From positions 43,197-107,196 of the forward strand of contig JARLIK010000023.1 in the NCBI GenBank assembly GCA_031291755.1: a DNA stretch of 64,000 nt, read 5' to 3'. Below, piece after piece: positions 8,407 through 18,101 of the stretch. The position numbers and the translations under genes are program-made. Position 1 is the stretch's first letter; each line of letters begins with the position of its first letter. The DNA comes from Acidocella sp. GTDB lineage: Bacteria; Pseudomonadota; Alphaproteobacteria; Acetobacterales; Acetobacteraceae. The notes below the pieces were generated by a model. That model saw nothing but the letters and a program-made list of their open reading frames with translations, searched no databases and was not told where the DNA came from.

Positions 8407-9858
8407 TTACGAATGCTGCATCCGGCCCAGCGCCATCCGCACCCGCACCGCCAGCCGGTGCACCCGGTGGCGGGCGAAAATCAGCAGCACCGCGGCGAAT
8501 GTCAGCCCGGACACTGCCACCGAGACCACCAGTTGGGCCAGCAGGTCAAGCAGAGGCAACTTGGCCAGTACCAGCCAGGCTGCCAGCCGGGCTGCTGCCA
8601 AGGCACCGGCGGGCAATAGCAGCAACCGGATCAACGGCAGCACCGGCCGGCCAAGCCCGATTTTCATAGCCGGAATGAACAACGCGATCGAAAGCATGCC
8701 GCGCAACGTCAAGGCCCAGGCCAGCACAACCAACCCATAGGAAGAGGCAAACCACGCCACCAGCAAGACCGTTGTCACGTTGATCAACGACAGTAGCGAG
8801 ACCATATGCACCCGGCCCGCCGCCGTCAGCACCGGATTGATCAGGCTATACAAAGACGATACCGGGACCATCAACGTCATGATGGCGAATACCGGCACCG
8901 CCGCCGCCCAGCGCGGCCCGAACATCAGCAGCACCACCGGCCTGGCCGACGCGCCCGCCACGGCGGAGACGAAAAATATCACCAGCGCCACCGCATCAAT
9001 CATCAGCATCGCGGCATCGAACCGCCGTGCCGGGTCGTCACGCACCGCCACGATGACCGGCAAAAACACATTGCGTGCCGGGGCAAAAGCGATTTCCTGC
9101 ATTACCTCAATCAGCCGCTGCGCGATCCGAAAGCGCCCGACATCGGCCACCGAAACCCGCAGGCCCACCACCATCACGTAAGCGGTGTACGAGACAAAAT
9201 CGACTAGCGAGGTTTGCATCAGCGGCAATGAGAACTGCAACGAACGGCGCAGCACCGCCCAGCCAGGCGGCCGAGGCGGCAGCCAGCGGGCGGTGCTGCA
9301 CACACACACCACATAGAACACGACGGCGGCGACACGCTGATAAATCAGCGCATCGACCCCACGGCCGGCGAAAGCAAACGGCAGCGCCACCAGTCCGCCC
9401 GTCACCGTGCTGCCAAAGGCTATCAGCCCGAGCGAACGAAACTTGAAACTCGACGCCAGCTTGGCGGCGGGCACGACCAAAAAACTGGTCAGCAGAATAT
9501 TCAGCGCTAAAATCCGCAGCACCAGCGCTAGAATAGGCTGGCCATACAGCCGGCCAAACGCCGGTGCGCTAACCAACAAAAAGATGACGAACACCACCGA
9601 AGCCAAAAACTGCGACCAGAACGCCCCGGCCTCGACTTGCTTATCGCCTGGTGCTGCCTGCACCTGCTCGCCGGCGCCACCGACCGAGAGCATCCGCACC
9701 AGATCGGAGATTGCCGAGCCAATGGCCACCACACCCACGCTCGACGCCGGAATATAGCGCAGTAGAATACCCAAGATGATAAAGCCAAAACCGCGCTCAA
9801 ACAGCACGGTGGCAAAATTCCAAACCGCCCCCCGTGCCGCGCCCCTGGCCAGACTCAT
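8407..9858 (-). CDS. Polysaccharide (Wzx-type) flippase, MOP/MVF superfamily
   Basis: About 483 residues with 12-14 hydrophobic segments through the whole length and few charged loops, the layout of Wzx-like lipid-linked oligosaccharide flippases. The N-terminus (ARGAARGAVWNFATVLFERGFGFI) is the typical amphipathic start of these proteins. GTG 9861 and ATG 9858 are both possible; ATG 9858 lies about 9 nt after a GGGAGGG site. It is downstream of a GT2 glycosyltransferase and a TupA-type ATP-grasp gene, so it probably moves an undecaprenyl-linked repeat unit across the inner membrane for a surface glycan. Confidence 0.8.
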   Translation of the reverse strand: MSLARGAARGAVWNFATVLFERGFGFIILGILLRYIPASSVGVVAIGSAISDLVRMLSVGGAGEQVQAAPGDKQVEAGAFWSQFLASVVFVIFLLVSAPAFGRLYGQPILALVLRILALNILLTSFLVVPAAKLASSFKFRSLGLIAFGSTVTGGLVALPFAFAGRGVDALIYQRVAAVVFYVVCVCSTARWLPPRPPGWAVLRRSLQFSLPLMQTSLVDFVSYTAYVMVVGLRVSVADVGRFRIAQRLIEVMQEIAFAPARNVFLPVIVAVRDDPARRFDAAMLMIDAVALVIFFVSAVAGASARPVVLLMFGPRWAAAVPVFAIMTLMVPVSSLYSLINPVLTAAGRVHMVSLLSLINVTTVLLVAWFASSYGLVVLAWALTLRGMLSIALFIPAMKIGLGRPVLPLIRLLLLPAGALAAARLAAWLVLAKLPLLDLLAQLVVSVAVSGLTFAAVLLIFARHRVHRLAVRVRMALGRMQHS

Positions 9859-9940
9859 CACCCAGCACCCTCCCTGTCCGGCTTATACCAGCGGTTTTAG
9901 GGACATCAGGCTAGAGGGCAAGGCTCCCGGACTTGTTCGG

Positions 9941-10879
9941 TCAAAGCAATAAGAGCAGCGCCGCATTTTTCAGCCAGTGGCAAAACCAAAGCCGCTCGCG
10001 GGCCACCAGAATCCGCCGTTCCAACGCCGTATTTTTTACCAGCGATACCATAGCCCGAGCGGCGCGCTGTTGCGGCACGCTCAACTCATGGACAAACCGC
10101 GCCAGGAAAACCTCCGCGATGGAGGAATTCTTATTCAGCAAAAATGCCAGCCGTTCGCGTGCCGACTTGATTTTGTAAAGAACAGATCGCTTGCTGGCCA
10201 ATAGCGGCAGATTCGAAAAATTTTTGTCATGCCGCCGGTGCAGTACCGTCGCCTGATCAAGCGCCACCACTCTTCCAAAGGCACAGGCGGTCAACATCAG
10301 CCACCAATCCTGCGAGGAATATATCCCCGAAATCGGCAAGGCGCGGGTCAGGACGGCACGGTTCAAGGTCATTGTTGAGCTAATCGCCGGGCTTTCCATG
10401 AGCAAACGATGAAACTGATTGACGTAACGCGGCTTCACCCTCAGCCATCGCCAGTAGGATGGCGCAACCAGTTCGCCGTTATCGCCGATAATTTCCGCGT
10501 CGGTGATGACGACAACTGGTTGATCCGCGCCGCGTTCCGCCTCGAGCTTTGTCATCGCGGCCATGGATATTGTCATTTTGTCTGGCTTCCAAATATCATC
10601 GGGGTCGGCCAGCATAATCCACGAAGATGAAGTGGCCTGCAGGATGCGATTATAGCTGCCTGCGGGGCCAAGGTTTTCATGCATGTCGTTCGGCAAAACA
10701 ATCATGCGTGGGCCAAGCCGCCGCGCCCATCTCGCCACATAGTCTGGCGTGCCATCGTGGGACTGATCGTCATATGTCACCACCCGCCAATCCTGGCGCT
10801 CCTGCGCCATGAGCGAGTCCATGAATAGGTCAAACCAGCGTGCACAATTATGGGTCGGCACGGCGATATCAATTTTCAT
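9941..10879 (-). CDS. Glycosyltransferase family 2 protein
   Basis: 312 residues from ATG 10879. The start overlaps the stop of the upstream ATP-grasp gene as ATGA (10876-10879), indicating translational coupling; a longer start at 10918 is less likely. The GT-A fold is seen in IDIAVPTHNCARWFDLFMDSLMAQ, the VVTYDDQSHDGT stretch and the metal-binding ADPDDIW (DxD type) about residue 85. It should transfer a sugar from a nucleotide donor to a growing lipid-linked glycan at the cytoplasmic membrane. The C-terminal third is variable and gives no hint of donor or linkage. Confidence 0.85.
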   Translation of the reverse strand: MKIDIAVPTHNCARWFDLFMDSLMAQERQDWRVVTYDDQSHDGTPDYVARWARRLGPRMIVLPNDMHENLGPAGSYNRILQATSSSWIMLADPDDIWKPDKMTISMAAMTKLEAERGADQPVVVITDAEIIGDNGELVAPSYWRWLRVKPRYVNQFHRLLMESPAISSTMTLNRAVLTRALPISGIYSSQDWWLMLTACAFGRVVALDQATVLHRRHDKNFSNLPLLASKRSVLYKIKSARERLAFLLNKNSSIAEVFLARFVHELSVPQQRAARAMVSLVKNTALERRILVARERLWFCHWLKNAALLLLL

Positions 10880-11742
10880 GCCGCAATCAACCATGGTGCG
10901 CCAAATTTTATGTCCCACTCACGAGGTTCGAACTTTACCATTCCGGCGCCAGGATAAAACGCCACCTCGCCAAACATGATGGTGCCTGCAACGGTGTACA
11001 AATCCACCCGGATGAAATCGAATTGTTCACCAATTTTCTCAGCCATATCCACCATCGCCGGTAAATTCTCCGGCATCGGAACCGGCGGCGAGATACGCGA
11101 AGCCCAGGCCAGTTCGACGGGTAGAAAATTCCAATCGCGATCGTAATAGTGAAGCTCCTCGCGGGTAAAGCGGTTAAGCGTCACCTCGATGAAATGCACA
11201 TGGCCATGATAAACAAAGAATTTGCAATCTTCCGGCATGCCGCCAACCGGCGTTTTGAGCATACGTTCGACGAGAACCTGGCGTTGGATGTTTACATAGC
11301 CCCATTCCCGGAAGCGCTGCGCAAACGAGTGGCGTAGCTGTTTACGTAAAATCTTGATGATTTTTTCCCTGTCGATATCTTCACGCCGATGAATAAAAAC
11401 ATGACCCCCACAGGCATGATTCACCTTGATGACATAAGGCGGCTCAAGCTGATCGAACGGAATATTCACGGGGTCCCGGCCCGACCACATTGTTTCAATG
11501 ATACACTCCGGCCCGGCGATCTTGGCGATCTCAGCTTTGACCAGCAATTTATCCGAAAAGAGCGCAAAACGCTCATCCCTCTGATATAATTTTCTCCAGG
11601 TGAGCTTTTCGGTCAGCGTCTGCGGCGTCTTAAGATTTGGGAAACGCCGAAAAACCCGAAAATATTGCAGATTCACAACGGCATAATCGGGCAATAAAGC
11701 CTGAATGAAGCCCGAGATGAATCCCCATATTTTTCTGGTCAT
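10876..11742 (-). CDS. TupA-like ATP-grasp family protein
   Basis: 288 residues. LTEKLTWRKLYQRDERFALFSDKLLVK near residue 40 and YVIKVNHACGGHVFIHRR in the middle are the hallmark segments of the TupA-like ATP-grasp group; EDCKFFVYHGHVHFIEV and FDFIRVDLYTVAGTIMFGEVAFYPGAGM give the ATP/Mg-binding C-terminal half. TupA itself ligates glutamate in a teichuronopeptide; proteobacterial relatives lie in surface-polysaccharide clusters and are thought to add an amino acid or other acid to a glycan. It is first in a probable operon with the GT2 and flippase genes. The acceptor is unknown. Confidence 0.85.
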   Translation of the reverse strand: MTRKIWGFISGFIQALLPDYAVVNLQYFRVFRRFPNLKTPQTLTEKLTWRKLYQRDERFALFSDKLLVKAEIAKIAGPECIIETMWSGRDPVNIPFDQLEPPYVIKVNHACGGHVFIHRREDIDREKIIKILRKQLRHSFAQRFREWGYVNIQRQVLVERMLKTPVGGMPEDCKFFVYHGHVHFIEVTLNRFTREELHYYDRDWNFLPVELAWASRISPPVPMPENLPAMVDMAEKIGEQFDFIRVDLYTVAGTIMFGEVAFYPGAGMVKFEPREWDIKFGAPWLIAA

Positions 11743-11801
11743 GCTTTAATCCGGATAAGCCCTGCAACCCGTCATCACGCAGGATGAATTCTTCGCCTTA
11801 T

Positions 11802-11833
11802 AAAAAAACGGCGTCCCGAAGGACGCCGTTTTT
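11802..11833. terminator. Bidirectional Rho-independent terminator (3' of fusA)
   Basis: Stem ACGGCGTCC / GGACGCCGT (11808-11816 and 11821-11829) with loop CGAA, flanked by A7 on one side and T5 on the other, so it can terminate fusA on the minus strand and any transcript coming the other way. Confidence 0.9.
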
Positions 11834-11856
11834 GTCATGTTTCGATAAAGAGCGAT

Positions 11857-13938
11857 TTACGCGCTCTTCGCCATGATCTCGTCCGCGATGTTGCGCGGCA
11901 CGGGGTCATAATGGTGGAACTGCATGGTGAAGGAAGCGCGGCCCTTGGTCATGCTGCGCAGATGCGAGATGTAGCCGAACATTTCCTTCAACGGCACGTG
12001 GGCGCGCACGATGATGGTGGAACCTGAAGATTCCTGGTTCTGGATCATACCGCGGCGGCGGTTCAAGTCGCCCACGACGTCGCCCACATGGTCCTGCGGG
12101 GTGGTGATTTCGACATCCATGATCGGCTCAAGGATGATCGGGCCGGCTTTCTTCATGCCTTCGCGGAAGCAGGCCTTGGCGGCGATTTCGAAGGCCAGGG
12201 CGCTGGAGTCAACGTCATGATACTTGCCGTCAACCAGCGTGTATTTGAAGTCAACGGTCGGGAAGCCCGCCAGCACGCCGGTATCGGCCTGATTGCGAAT
12301 GCCCTTTTCAACGGCCGGGATATATTCCTTCGGCACGGTACCACCGACGACCTTGTTCTCGAACAATACGCCTTGGTTACGTTCCTGCGGCTCGAAAACA
12401 ATCTTCACCTCAGCGTACTGACCCGACCCACCGGATTGCTTCTTGTGAGTATAGGTTTCGGTATGTGCCTTCGAGATGGTTTCACGGTACGCCACCTGCG
12501 GCGCGCCGATATTCGCATCCACGCCATATTCGCGCTTCAGACGGTCAATGATGATTTCCAGATGCAGCTCGCCCATACCCGAAAGAATGGTCTGGCCGGT
12601 TTCCTGGTCGGTCTTCAAACGCAAAGAGGGGTCCTCGCCGGCCAGCTTCTGCAGGCCAAGCGTCATTTTCTCAACACCTTCCTTGGTCTTCGGCTCGACC
12701 GAGATGTCGATCACCGGAACCGGGAACGCCATACGCTCCAACACCACCGGGTCTTCGGCAGCCGCCAGCGTGTCGCCGGTGCCGGTATCCTTCAGCCCCA
12801 CGAACGCGGCGATATCGCCAGCATGGACTTCCTTGATTTCCGCGCGCTTGTCAGCGTGCATCTGGAACATCCGGCCGATACGTTCCTTGTGGCCCTTGGT
12901 CGTGTTCATCACGCTGTCAGAAGACTTCAACGTTCCGGAATAAACCCGCACGAAGGTCAGCGTGCCGTATTTGTCGTTGATGATCTTGAATGCCAGGCCC
13001 GAGAACGGCGCGTTCACGTCGGCCTTGATACGACGGGCGTTCGGGTCTTCGTCCTCACCTTCCGGTGCGGCAACCTTGATGCCCGGCACGTCAACCGGCG
13101 ACGGCAAATAATCAAGCACGGCATCCAGCAGCGGCTGCACGCCTTTGTTCTTGAAGGCCGTACCGCAGAGGACTGGGCGGAACGCGCCGGAAATGGCGCC
13201 AGCCTTGATGCAGCGCTTCAGGGTCTCGACCGAAACATCGCCCTTGTCGAAATATTCTTCCATGGCGGCATTATCGACCGACAGCGCGGTATCGAGCAGC
13301 AACTGGCGGTATTCAGCAGCCTGCGCCTTGAGGTTTTCGGGAATTTCCTCATCATGGAACTTCGCACCCAGCTCGCCGCCTTCCCAGATGATGGCTTTCA
13401 TTTCCACCAGGTCGACCACGCCGAGGAAGGTATCCTCAATGCCGATCGGCAACTGCAGCGGCAATGCCACGATGTCGAGCTTTTCCTTCAAGGTGGCGAA
13501 CGCGCGGAAGAAGTCGGCGCCGGTGCGGTCCAGCTTGTTGATAAAGATGATGCGCGGCACGTTGTAACGGTCAGCCAAGCGCCAGTTGGTCTCGGACTGC
13601 GGCTGCACGCCGGCCACGCCTTCAATGATGAAGATCGCGCCGTCGAGCACGCGGAGCGAACGGTTCACTTCGATGTTGAAATCGATATGGCCGGGGGTGT
13701 CGATGATGTTGATGCGGTGGTCTTTCCACTCGCAGGTCACGGCGGCGGAGGTGATGGTGATGCCGCGCTCACGCTCCTGGTCCATGTAATCGGTGGTGGT
13801 GTTGCCGTCATGCACTTCACCAATGCGGTGCGACACGCCAGTGTAATACAGGATGCGCTCCGTGGTGGTGGTTTTACCGGCATCAATATGCGCGGTGATC
13901 CCGATATTCCGGATCTTGCCTAAGTCGAAATCAGCCAT
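11857..13938 (-). CDS. fusA: Translation elongation factor G
   Basis: 693 residues from ATG 13938, preceded by GTGGAGG; the open frame runs further upstream but without homology. G1 [13 protein letters not shown]3 DTPGH and G4 NKLDR are intact, followed by the usual domain II-V segments ([38 protein letters not shown]). It drives GTP-dependent translocation and, with RRF, ribosome recycling. In many alphaproteobacteria fusA lies in rpsL-rpsG-fusA-tufA; here neither neighbour is ribosomal, so this is either a relocated only copy or a second copy. It has its own terminator downstream. Confidence 0.97.
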   Translation of the reverse strand: MADFDLGKIRNIGITAHIDAGKTTTTERILYYTGVSHRIGEVHDGNTTTDYMDQERERGITITSAAVTCEWKDHRINIIDTPGHIDFNIEVNRSLRVLDGAIFIIEGVAGVQPQSETNWRLADRYNVPRIIFINKLDRTGADFFRAFATLKEKLDIVALPLQLPIGIEDTFLGVVDLVEMKAIIWEGGELGAKFHDEEIPENLKAQAAEYRQLLLDTALSVDNAAMEEYFDKGDVSVETLKRCIKAGAISGAFRPVLCGTAFKNKGVQPLLDAVLDYLPSPVDVPGIKVAAPEGEDEDPNARRIKADVNAPFSGLAFKIINDKYGTLTFVRVYSGTLKSSDSVMNTTKGHKERIGRMFQMHADKRAEIKEVHAGDIAAFVGLKDTGTGDTLAAAEDPVVLERMAFPVPVIDISVEPKTKEGVEKMTLGLQKLAGEDPSLRLKTDQETGQTILSGMGELHLEIIIDRLKREYGVDANIGAPQVAYRETISKAHTETYTHKKQSGGSGQYAEVKIVFEPQERNQGVLFENKVVGGTVPKEYIPAVEKGIRNQADTGVLAGFPTVDFKYTLVDGKYHDVDSSALAFEIAAKACFREGMKKAGPIILEPIMDVEITTPQDHVGDVVGDLNRRRGMIQNQESSGSTIIVRAHVPLKEMFGYISHLRSMTKGRASFTMQFHHYDPVPRNIADEIMAKSA

Positions 13939-14125
13939 TCTAGCCTCCACGGGGCACAAAAACACAAAAGGGTGCAGCGCCACCGGTAAGGTAGCGCATG
14001 TCGAGCGGCTTTTGAGGCTTCTGGTTGAGTTTTGCAAGTGGTCCGGTGACGCAGAGTAAATGACCGCCGCCGCCGCGTTGCGCTTTGCAACACGCAAATA
14101 CATTTGCCTGGGCTATATAAAGCAT

Positions 14126-15481
14126 ATGAACAGAATGGCCGCACTCGCTGAAATCCGCTTTGGCCTGGGGCTGACCCCAGGGCAGCCGGACGAATCCGAC
14201 CCCAAAGGCGCCTTGAAAGCCCAGCTTCAGGGGCCAGACCCGGGTTTGGCTTCTGAAGCCTTCGCCAATCTGCCACGCGGCATCGACGGGATCGACGCCC
14301 TGCGGGACGATGCCATGACCCGCAAGGCCCTGCTAAAGGACGGCACGCCGCTAAAAGGCAATTTCAAGCCAAAATCGCGCCAGATGTTCGAGGCCGACGT
14401 GGCCGCCCAGATGGGCTGGGCCGCCACCACCACCGCCAGCTTCCGCGAGCGGCTGGTGTGGTTCTGGACCAACCATTTCACCGTCAGCATTTACCAGGGC
14501 CAAACCGCGGCACTAGTGGGTCCGATGATCCGCGAGGCAATACGGCCTTATGTAACCGGCAACTTTACCGACATGGTGCTGGCCGTGGAGCATCACCCTG
14601 CCATGCTGCGGTATCTGGCCAACGACGTCTCCGTAGGGCCAGATAGCCCGGCTGGCCGGCGCAGCCACCGAGGCTTGAATGAAAATCTCGGCCGCGAATG
14701 TATGGAACTGCACACAGTGGGGCTGAAGGCGGGCTATCATCAGGCCGATGTCACCAGCATGGCCAAAATCCTCACCGGCTGGTCAGTGGCCGGAAGCGAT
14801 GGCGGCGGTGATAATACCGGCTTCAAATACCGGCCGTTCGCGCATGAACCTGGGTTACAGACAGTGATGGGCAACACCTATGAGGGCGGCGAGCAGGCGG
14901 GCATCGACGCGCTGACCTATCTTTCCAAGTACCCAACAACCTACCAGCTCATCGCCACCAAACTTGCCACTCACTTCATTGCCGATAATCCGCCACCGCA
15001 CACCATCAAACGCATTGCCTATGTTCTGTCGGAATCCGGCGGCGATCTTGGCGCGGCCTCGGCGGCGCTGGTTGACCTTGCCGAGGCCTGGGTACCGCTG
15101 ACCAAGCTGAAGACTCCGCTGGAATATGTCATCTCCACGGTTCGCGCCGCCCCGCCGCTGCCGCGTCAGCCCCCGGTGAATTACATCGGCGTCAGCACCC
15201 AGCTTGGTCAGCCGATCTGGGGGGCCCCGTTGCCGAATGGCTGGCCGGACGTGGCAGCCAACTGGGACGGCAGTGATGCCATCCTCACCCGCATCAACTG
15301 GGCCTATGGCTACGCCGCCCGCTTTGAAGGCGGCACCAACGGGTTGCAGCCGGCCGATATTGCCGCCAGTTCGCTCGGCCCATTGCTCAAGCCTGCCACC
15401 AGCACCGCCATGGCCTCAGCCGGCTCCCGGCGGGAAGCCGTGACCATGCTGTTGGCCGCACCGGAATTTCAACGGAGATAA
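14126..15481 (+). CDS. DUF1800 family protein
   Basis: 451 residues from ATG 14126 (MNRMAALAEIRFGLGL; the RFGLG segment is where the family normally begins). The frame is open to 14060, but that extension runs into the fusA leader. LVWFWTNHFTV, NENLGRECMELHTVG and AKILTGW are conserved DUF1800 blocks. Function is not established; the gene is almost always followed by a DUF1501 gene, as here at a distance of 3 bp. The pair occurs in many proteobacteria and planctomycetes and is thought to act in the envelope or on exported polymers. No obvious signal peptide. Confidence 0.88.
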   Translation: MNRMAALAEIRFGLGLTPGQPDESDPKGALKAQLQGPDPGLASEAFANLPRGIDGIDALRDDAMTRKALLKDGTPLKGNFKPKSRQMFEADVAAQMGWAATTTASFRERLVWFWTNHFTVSIYQGQTAALVGPMIREAIRPYVTGNFTDMVLAVEHHPAMLRYLANDVSVGPDSPAGRRSHRGLNENLGRECMELHTVGLKAGYHQADVTSMAKILTGWSVAGSDGGGDNTGFKYRPFAHEPGLQTVMGNTYEGGEQAGIDALTYLSKYPTTYQLIATKLATHFIADNPPPHTIKRIAYVLSESGGDLGAASAALVDLAEAWVPLTKLKTPLEYVISTVRAAPPLPRQPPVNYIGVSTQLGQPIWGAPLPNGWPDVAANWDGSDAILTRINWAYGYAARFEGGTNGLQPADIAASSLGPLLKPATSTAMASAGSRREAVTMLLAAPEFQRR

Positions 15482-15484
15482 TTG

Positions 15485-16690
15485 ATGGGTTTTACAATTT
15501 CGCGCCGCGCTACCCTGCTTGGCCTCACCGCCATCGCCTCCACCTCGCGGGTCAGGCTGGCGCTGGCCAGCGCCCCCACCGACCAGCGCTTCGTGGTGGT
15601 CCTGCTGCGCGGCGCTCTGGACGGCATGTCGTCGGTGGTGCCGTATGGCGATGCCAACCTCAGCAATTTGCGCCCCCAATTGATCCCCCCCGCTCCGGGA
15701 CAAAACGACGGGATGTATGATCTAGGCGGATTTTTCGGCCTGAATCCGGCGTTGCCAAACGTCTATGCCATGTATCAGGCTGGCGAGGCGCTGCCGGTGC
15801 ATGCGGTGGCCGGCCCTTACCGCACCCGCAGCCATTTTGAGGCGCAGGATCTGCTGCAACTCGGCACCGAAAACACCGGCATCACCTCGGGCTGGCTGAA
15901 CCGGGTGCTGGCCGAACTGCCGGCCCGCAGCTCTCCCACCGAGCTTGGCCTCTCAGTTGGCATCGGCACGCCTTTATTATTGCAAGGTCCGGTGCGTGTG
16001 GGCTCCTACGCGCCCGACCATTTTGCCACCCCCTCGCCCGACCTGTACGCCCGCATTGCCGCGCTGAACGCTGCCGACCCACTGACTGGTCCAGCGATTG
16101 CCAACGGTCTGCGCGGCCAGAGCTTCGACGCCAGCATCATGAGCGATGATCCCAGCATGGCGGCCACGGGGCCAAAGCTGAACGGCAATTTTGCCACTCT
16201 GGCCAGCCAAGCGGGCAATCTGCTGGCCGCTACCGACGGCCCGCGTATTGCGGCTTTCCAATTGGAAGGCTGGGACACCCATGGCAACCAGGTCAACGGG
16301 TTGAAAACGCCGCTTGGTGGATTGGACTCCGGTCTTGCCGCGCTTAAAACCTCGCTCGGCCCAAGCTGGCACAAGACCATGGTTTTGGTGATGACCGAAT
16401 TTGGCCGCACTGCCGCCATGAACGGCACCAGAGGCACCGACCATGGCACCGCCACCGCCGCCTTCATCCTCGGCGGCAGCGTTAATGGCGGTAAGGTACT
16501 GACCACCTGGCCGGGGCTATCCCGCAGCCAGTTGTTCGAAAACCGCGACCTAGCGCCGACCCTGGATATTCGCTCGGTCGCCAAAGGGGCGCTTTCGGCA
16601 CATCTCGGCCTCGACAGCGAAGCCTTAGCCCGCGTCTTTCCCGGCAGCAGCGATGCTGCCCCATTGCTCGGACTAACCCGCGCCGTCTAA
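15485..16690 (+). CDS. DUF1501 family protein, Tat-exported
   Basis: 401 residues from ATG 15485, with GGAG seven nt upstream; an adjacent TTG at 15482 is less likely. The N-terminus SRRATLLGLTAIA is a twin-arginine signal, predicting folded export. The body has the alkaline-phosphatase/sulfatase-like pattern of DUF1501: VVVLLRGALDGMSSVVPYGD, YRTRSHFEAQDLL, QLEGWDTHGNQ and MVLVMTEFGRTAAMNGTRGTDHGTATAAFILG with candidate metal ligands in the last. It follows DUF1800 by 3 bp and the two are surely co-translated. The enzymatic role is unproven. Confidence 0.9.
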   Translation: MGFTISRRATLLGLTAIASTSRVRLALASAPTDQRFVVVLLRGALDGMSSVVPYGDANLSNLRPQLIPPAPGQNDGMYDLGGFFGLNPALPNVYAMYQAGEALPVHAVAGPYRTRSHFEAQDLLQLGTENTGITSGWLNRVLAELPARSSPTELGLSVGIGTPLLLQGPVRVGSYAPDHFATPSPDLYARIAALNAADPLTGPAIANGLRGQSFDASIMSDDPSMAATGPKLNGNFATLASQAGNLLAATDGPRIAAFQLEGWDTHGNQVNGLKTPLGGLDSGLAALKTSLGPSWHKTMVLVMTEFGRTAAMNGTRGTDHGTATAAFILGGSVNGGKVLTTWPGLSRSQLFENRDLAPTLDIRSVAKGALSAHLGLDSEALARVFPGSSDAAPLLGLTRAV

Positions 16691-16719
16691 TAGCAAGGCA
16701 ACCTTCCTAGGACCTTGCC

Positions 16720-17388
16720 GTGCTGAAATTTCGTCTGCTTCGGATCATAACCGCCCGGCCGCGCCTATTTATCGGCTATGGGATAGGGCTGCTCAGCTTC
16801 TTCATTCTCACGCCGGTCAACCCGCTGGCCATTCGCGGTGTCATGGCCTGGAACATCGGCAGCGCCATTTTTCTGCTCCTCACCGCGCAACTTTTCATCC
16901 GCGCTGACCACACCAACATCAGCTACCAAGCGGCGCGCCAGGAGGAAGGCGAGTGGAGTGTGTTTGCCCTCACCCTGATCGGCGCCGTAATGAGTTTTGC
17001 TGCGATTTTTTTATTCTCAGACTCCGCCGCAAATCATAAGGCCCATACGGGTGCCTATCTGGCTTTCGTGATCACCACGCTCATTCTCTCCTGGCTGACC
17101 ACGCATGTCTCATTCGCCTATCGCTATGCGCATGAATATTATTCGGTGGACCGAGGCCAACTTCCCGGTGAATTTGAGCGCGGTGTGGTATTCCCCGGCG
17201 AGGATAATCCGGATTATCTGGATTTCATCTATTTCTCATTCGTCCTGGGCATGACGTTCCAGGTCTCAGACACCAACCTAACCTCAAAAAAATTCCGCCG
17301 CATGGCAACCCTGCACGGAATCATTGGGTTTTTATTCAACACCGTGATTCTGGCACTGTCGGTCAACATCGCCGCTTCGTTGCTGTAA
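16720..17388 (+). CDS. DUF1345 family membrane protein
   Basis: 222 residues, GTG start with AGGA about 8 nt upstream. Five to six hydrophobic segments and the family-typical YFSFVLGMTFQVSDTNLTSKKFRRMATLHGIIGFLFNTVILALSVN near the C-terminus identify DUF1345, an inner-membrane family of unknown function. The gene is 29 bp downstream of DUF1501 and converges on livF with a gap of only 5 bp. A short inverted repeat (GCAAGG...CCTTGC around 16694-16719) lies over the ribosome-binding site. Confidence 0.82.
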   Translation: MLKFRLLRIITARPRLFIGYGIGLLSFFILTPVNPLAIRGVMAWNIGSAIFLLLTAQLFIRADHTNISYQAARQEEGEWSVFALTLIGAVMSFAAIFLFSDSAANHKAHTGAYLAFVITTLILSWLTTHVSFAYRYAHEYYSVDRGQLPGEFERGVVFPGEDNPDYLDFIYFSFVLGMTFQVSDTNLTSKKFRRMATLHGIIGFLFNTVILALSVNIAASLL

Positions 17389-17393
17389 CCCGG

Positions 17394-18101
17394 TTAAGCG
17401 TGTGAGATCCCGGCCAATGATTCCATCCGCTCGCGGTCGGAATCCAAATCCGCCGCGGTGCCGTCGTACACAATCTCGCCGTCGCTCAACACATAGGCAC
17501 GGTCTGCCAGTTGCAGCGCCAAGAAGACGTTTTGCTCGACCAGCAGCACCGCAATGCCTTCGTCTTTCATTTTGCCAACCGTGCGCATCACTTCCTGCAC
17601 GATCACCGGCGCCAAACCCTGGCTCGGTTCATCGAGGATCAGGAATTTCGGGTTCAGCAATAAAGCCCGCGCAATCGAGAGCATTTCCTGCTCACCGCCG
17701 GAGAGTTTACCGCCCTTGCTGGTGCGGCGCTCATCCAGGCGCGGGAATAATTTATACACGGTATCGATCTGCCATTTGCCTTTTGTGACAGGCGGCACCA
17801 GCAAATTTTCATGCACCGTTAAATGCCCGAAGATTTTCCGGCCCTCCGGCACATACCCCACGCCGGACTGCGCAATACGGTAAGGCGCCCATTTGGTGGT
17901 GTTATTGCCGAAGATATTGATGCTGCCTTCACGCGGTGGCGTGAGGCCCATGATAGAGCGCATGGTGGTGGTTTTGCCGGCGCCGTTACGGCCCAGCAGC
18001 GCCACCAGCTCGCCCTCACGAACTTCCATGGAAACGCCATGCAAAATATGGCTTTTACCGTAATAGGTATGAATATTCTCGGCCCGAAATACCACGCTCA
18101 T
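17394..18101 (-). CDS. livF: Branched-chain amino acid-type ABC transporter ATP-binding protein LivF
   Basis: 235 residues. Walker A GRNGAGKTTT, signature LSGGEQEML and Walker B FLILDEP are intact, and the VEQNVFLALQLADRAYVLSDGEIV ending is typical of LivF. The start overlaps the livG stop as ATGA (18098-18101), so the two are coupled. With LivG it energises the LivHM permease; the substrate is set by the binding protein at the head of the operon. Confidence 0.93.
   Translation of the reverse strand: MSVVFRAENIHTYYGKSHILHGVSMEVREGELVALLGRNGAGKTTTMRSIMGLTPPREGSINIFGNNTTKWAPYRIAQSGVGYVPEGRKIFGHLTVHENLLVPPVTKGKWQIDTVYKLFPRLDERRTSKGGKLSGGEQEMLSIARALLLNPKFLILDEPSQGLAPVIVQEVMRTVGKMKDEGIAVLLVEQNVFLALQLADRAYVLSDGEIVYDGTAADLDSDRERMESLAGISHA

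Noticed and set aside
12088..13923. 611-codon open frame on the plus strand opposite fusA
   Set aside because: It mirrors the codon bias of the highly conserved fusA gene on the other strand, has no recognisable domain and no ribosome-binding site.
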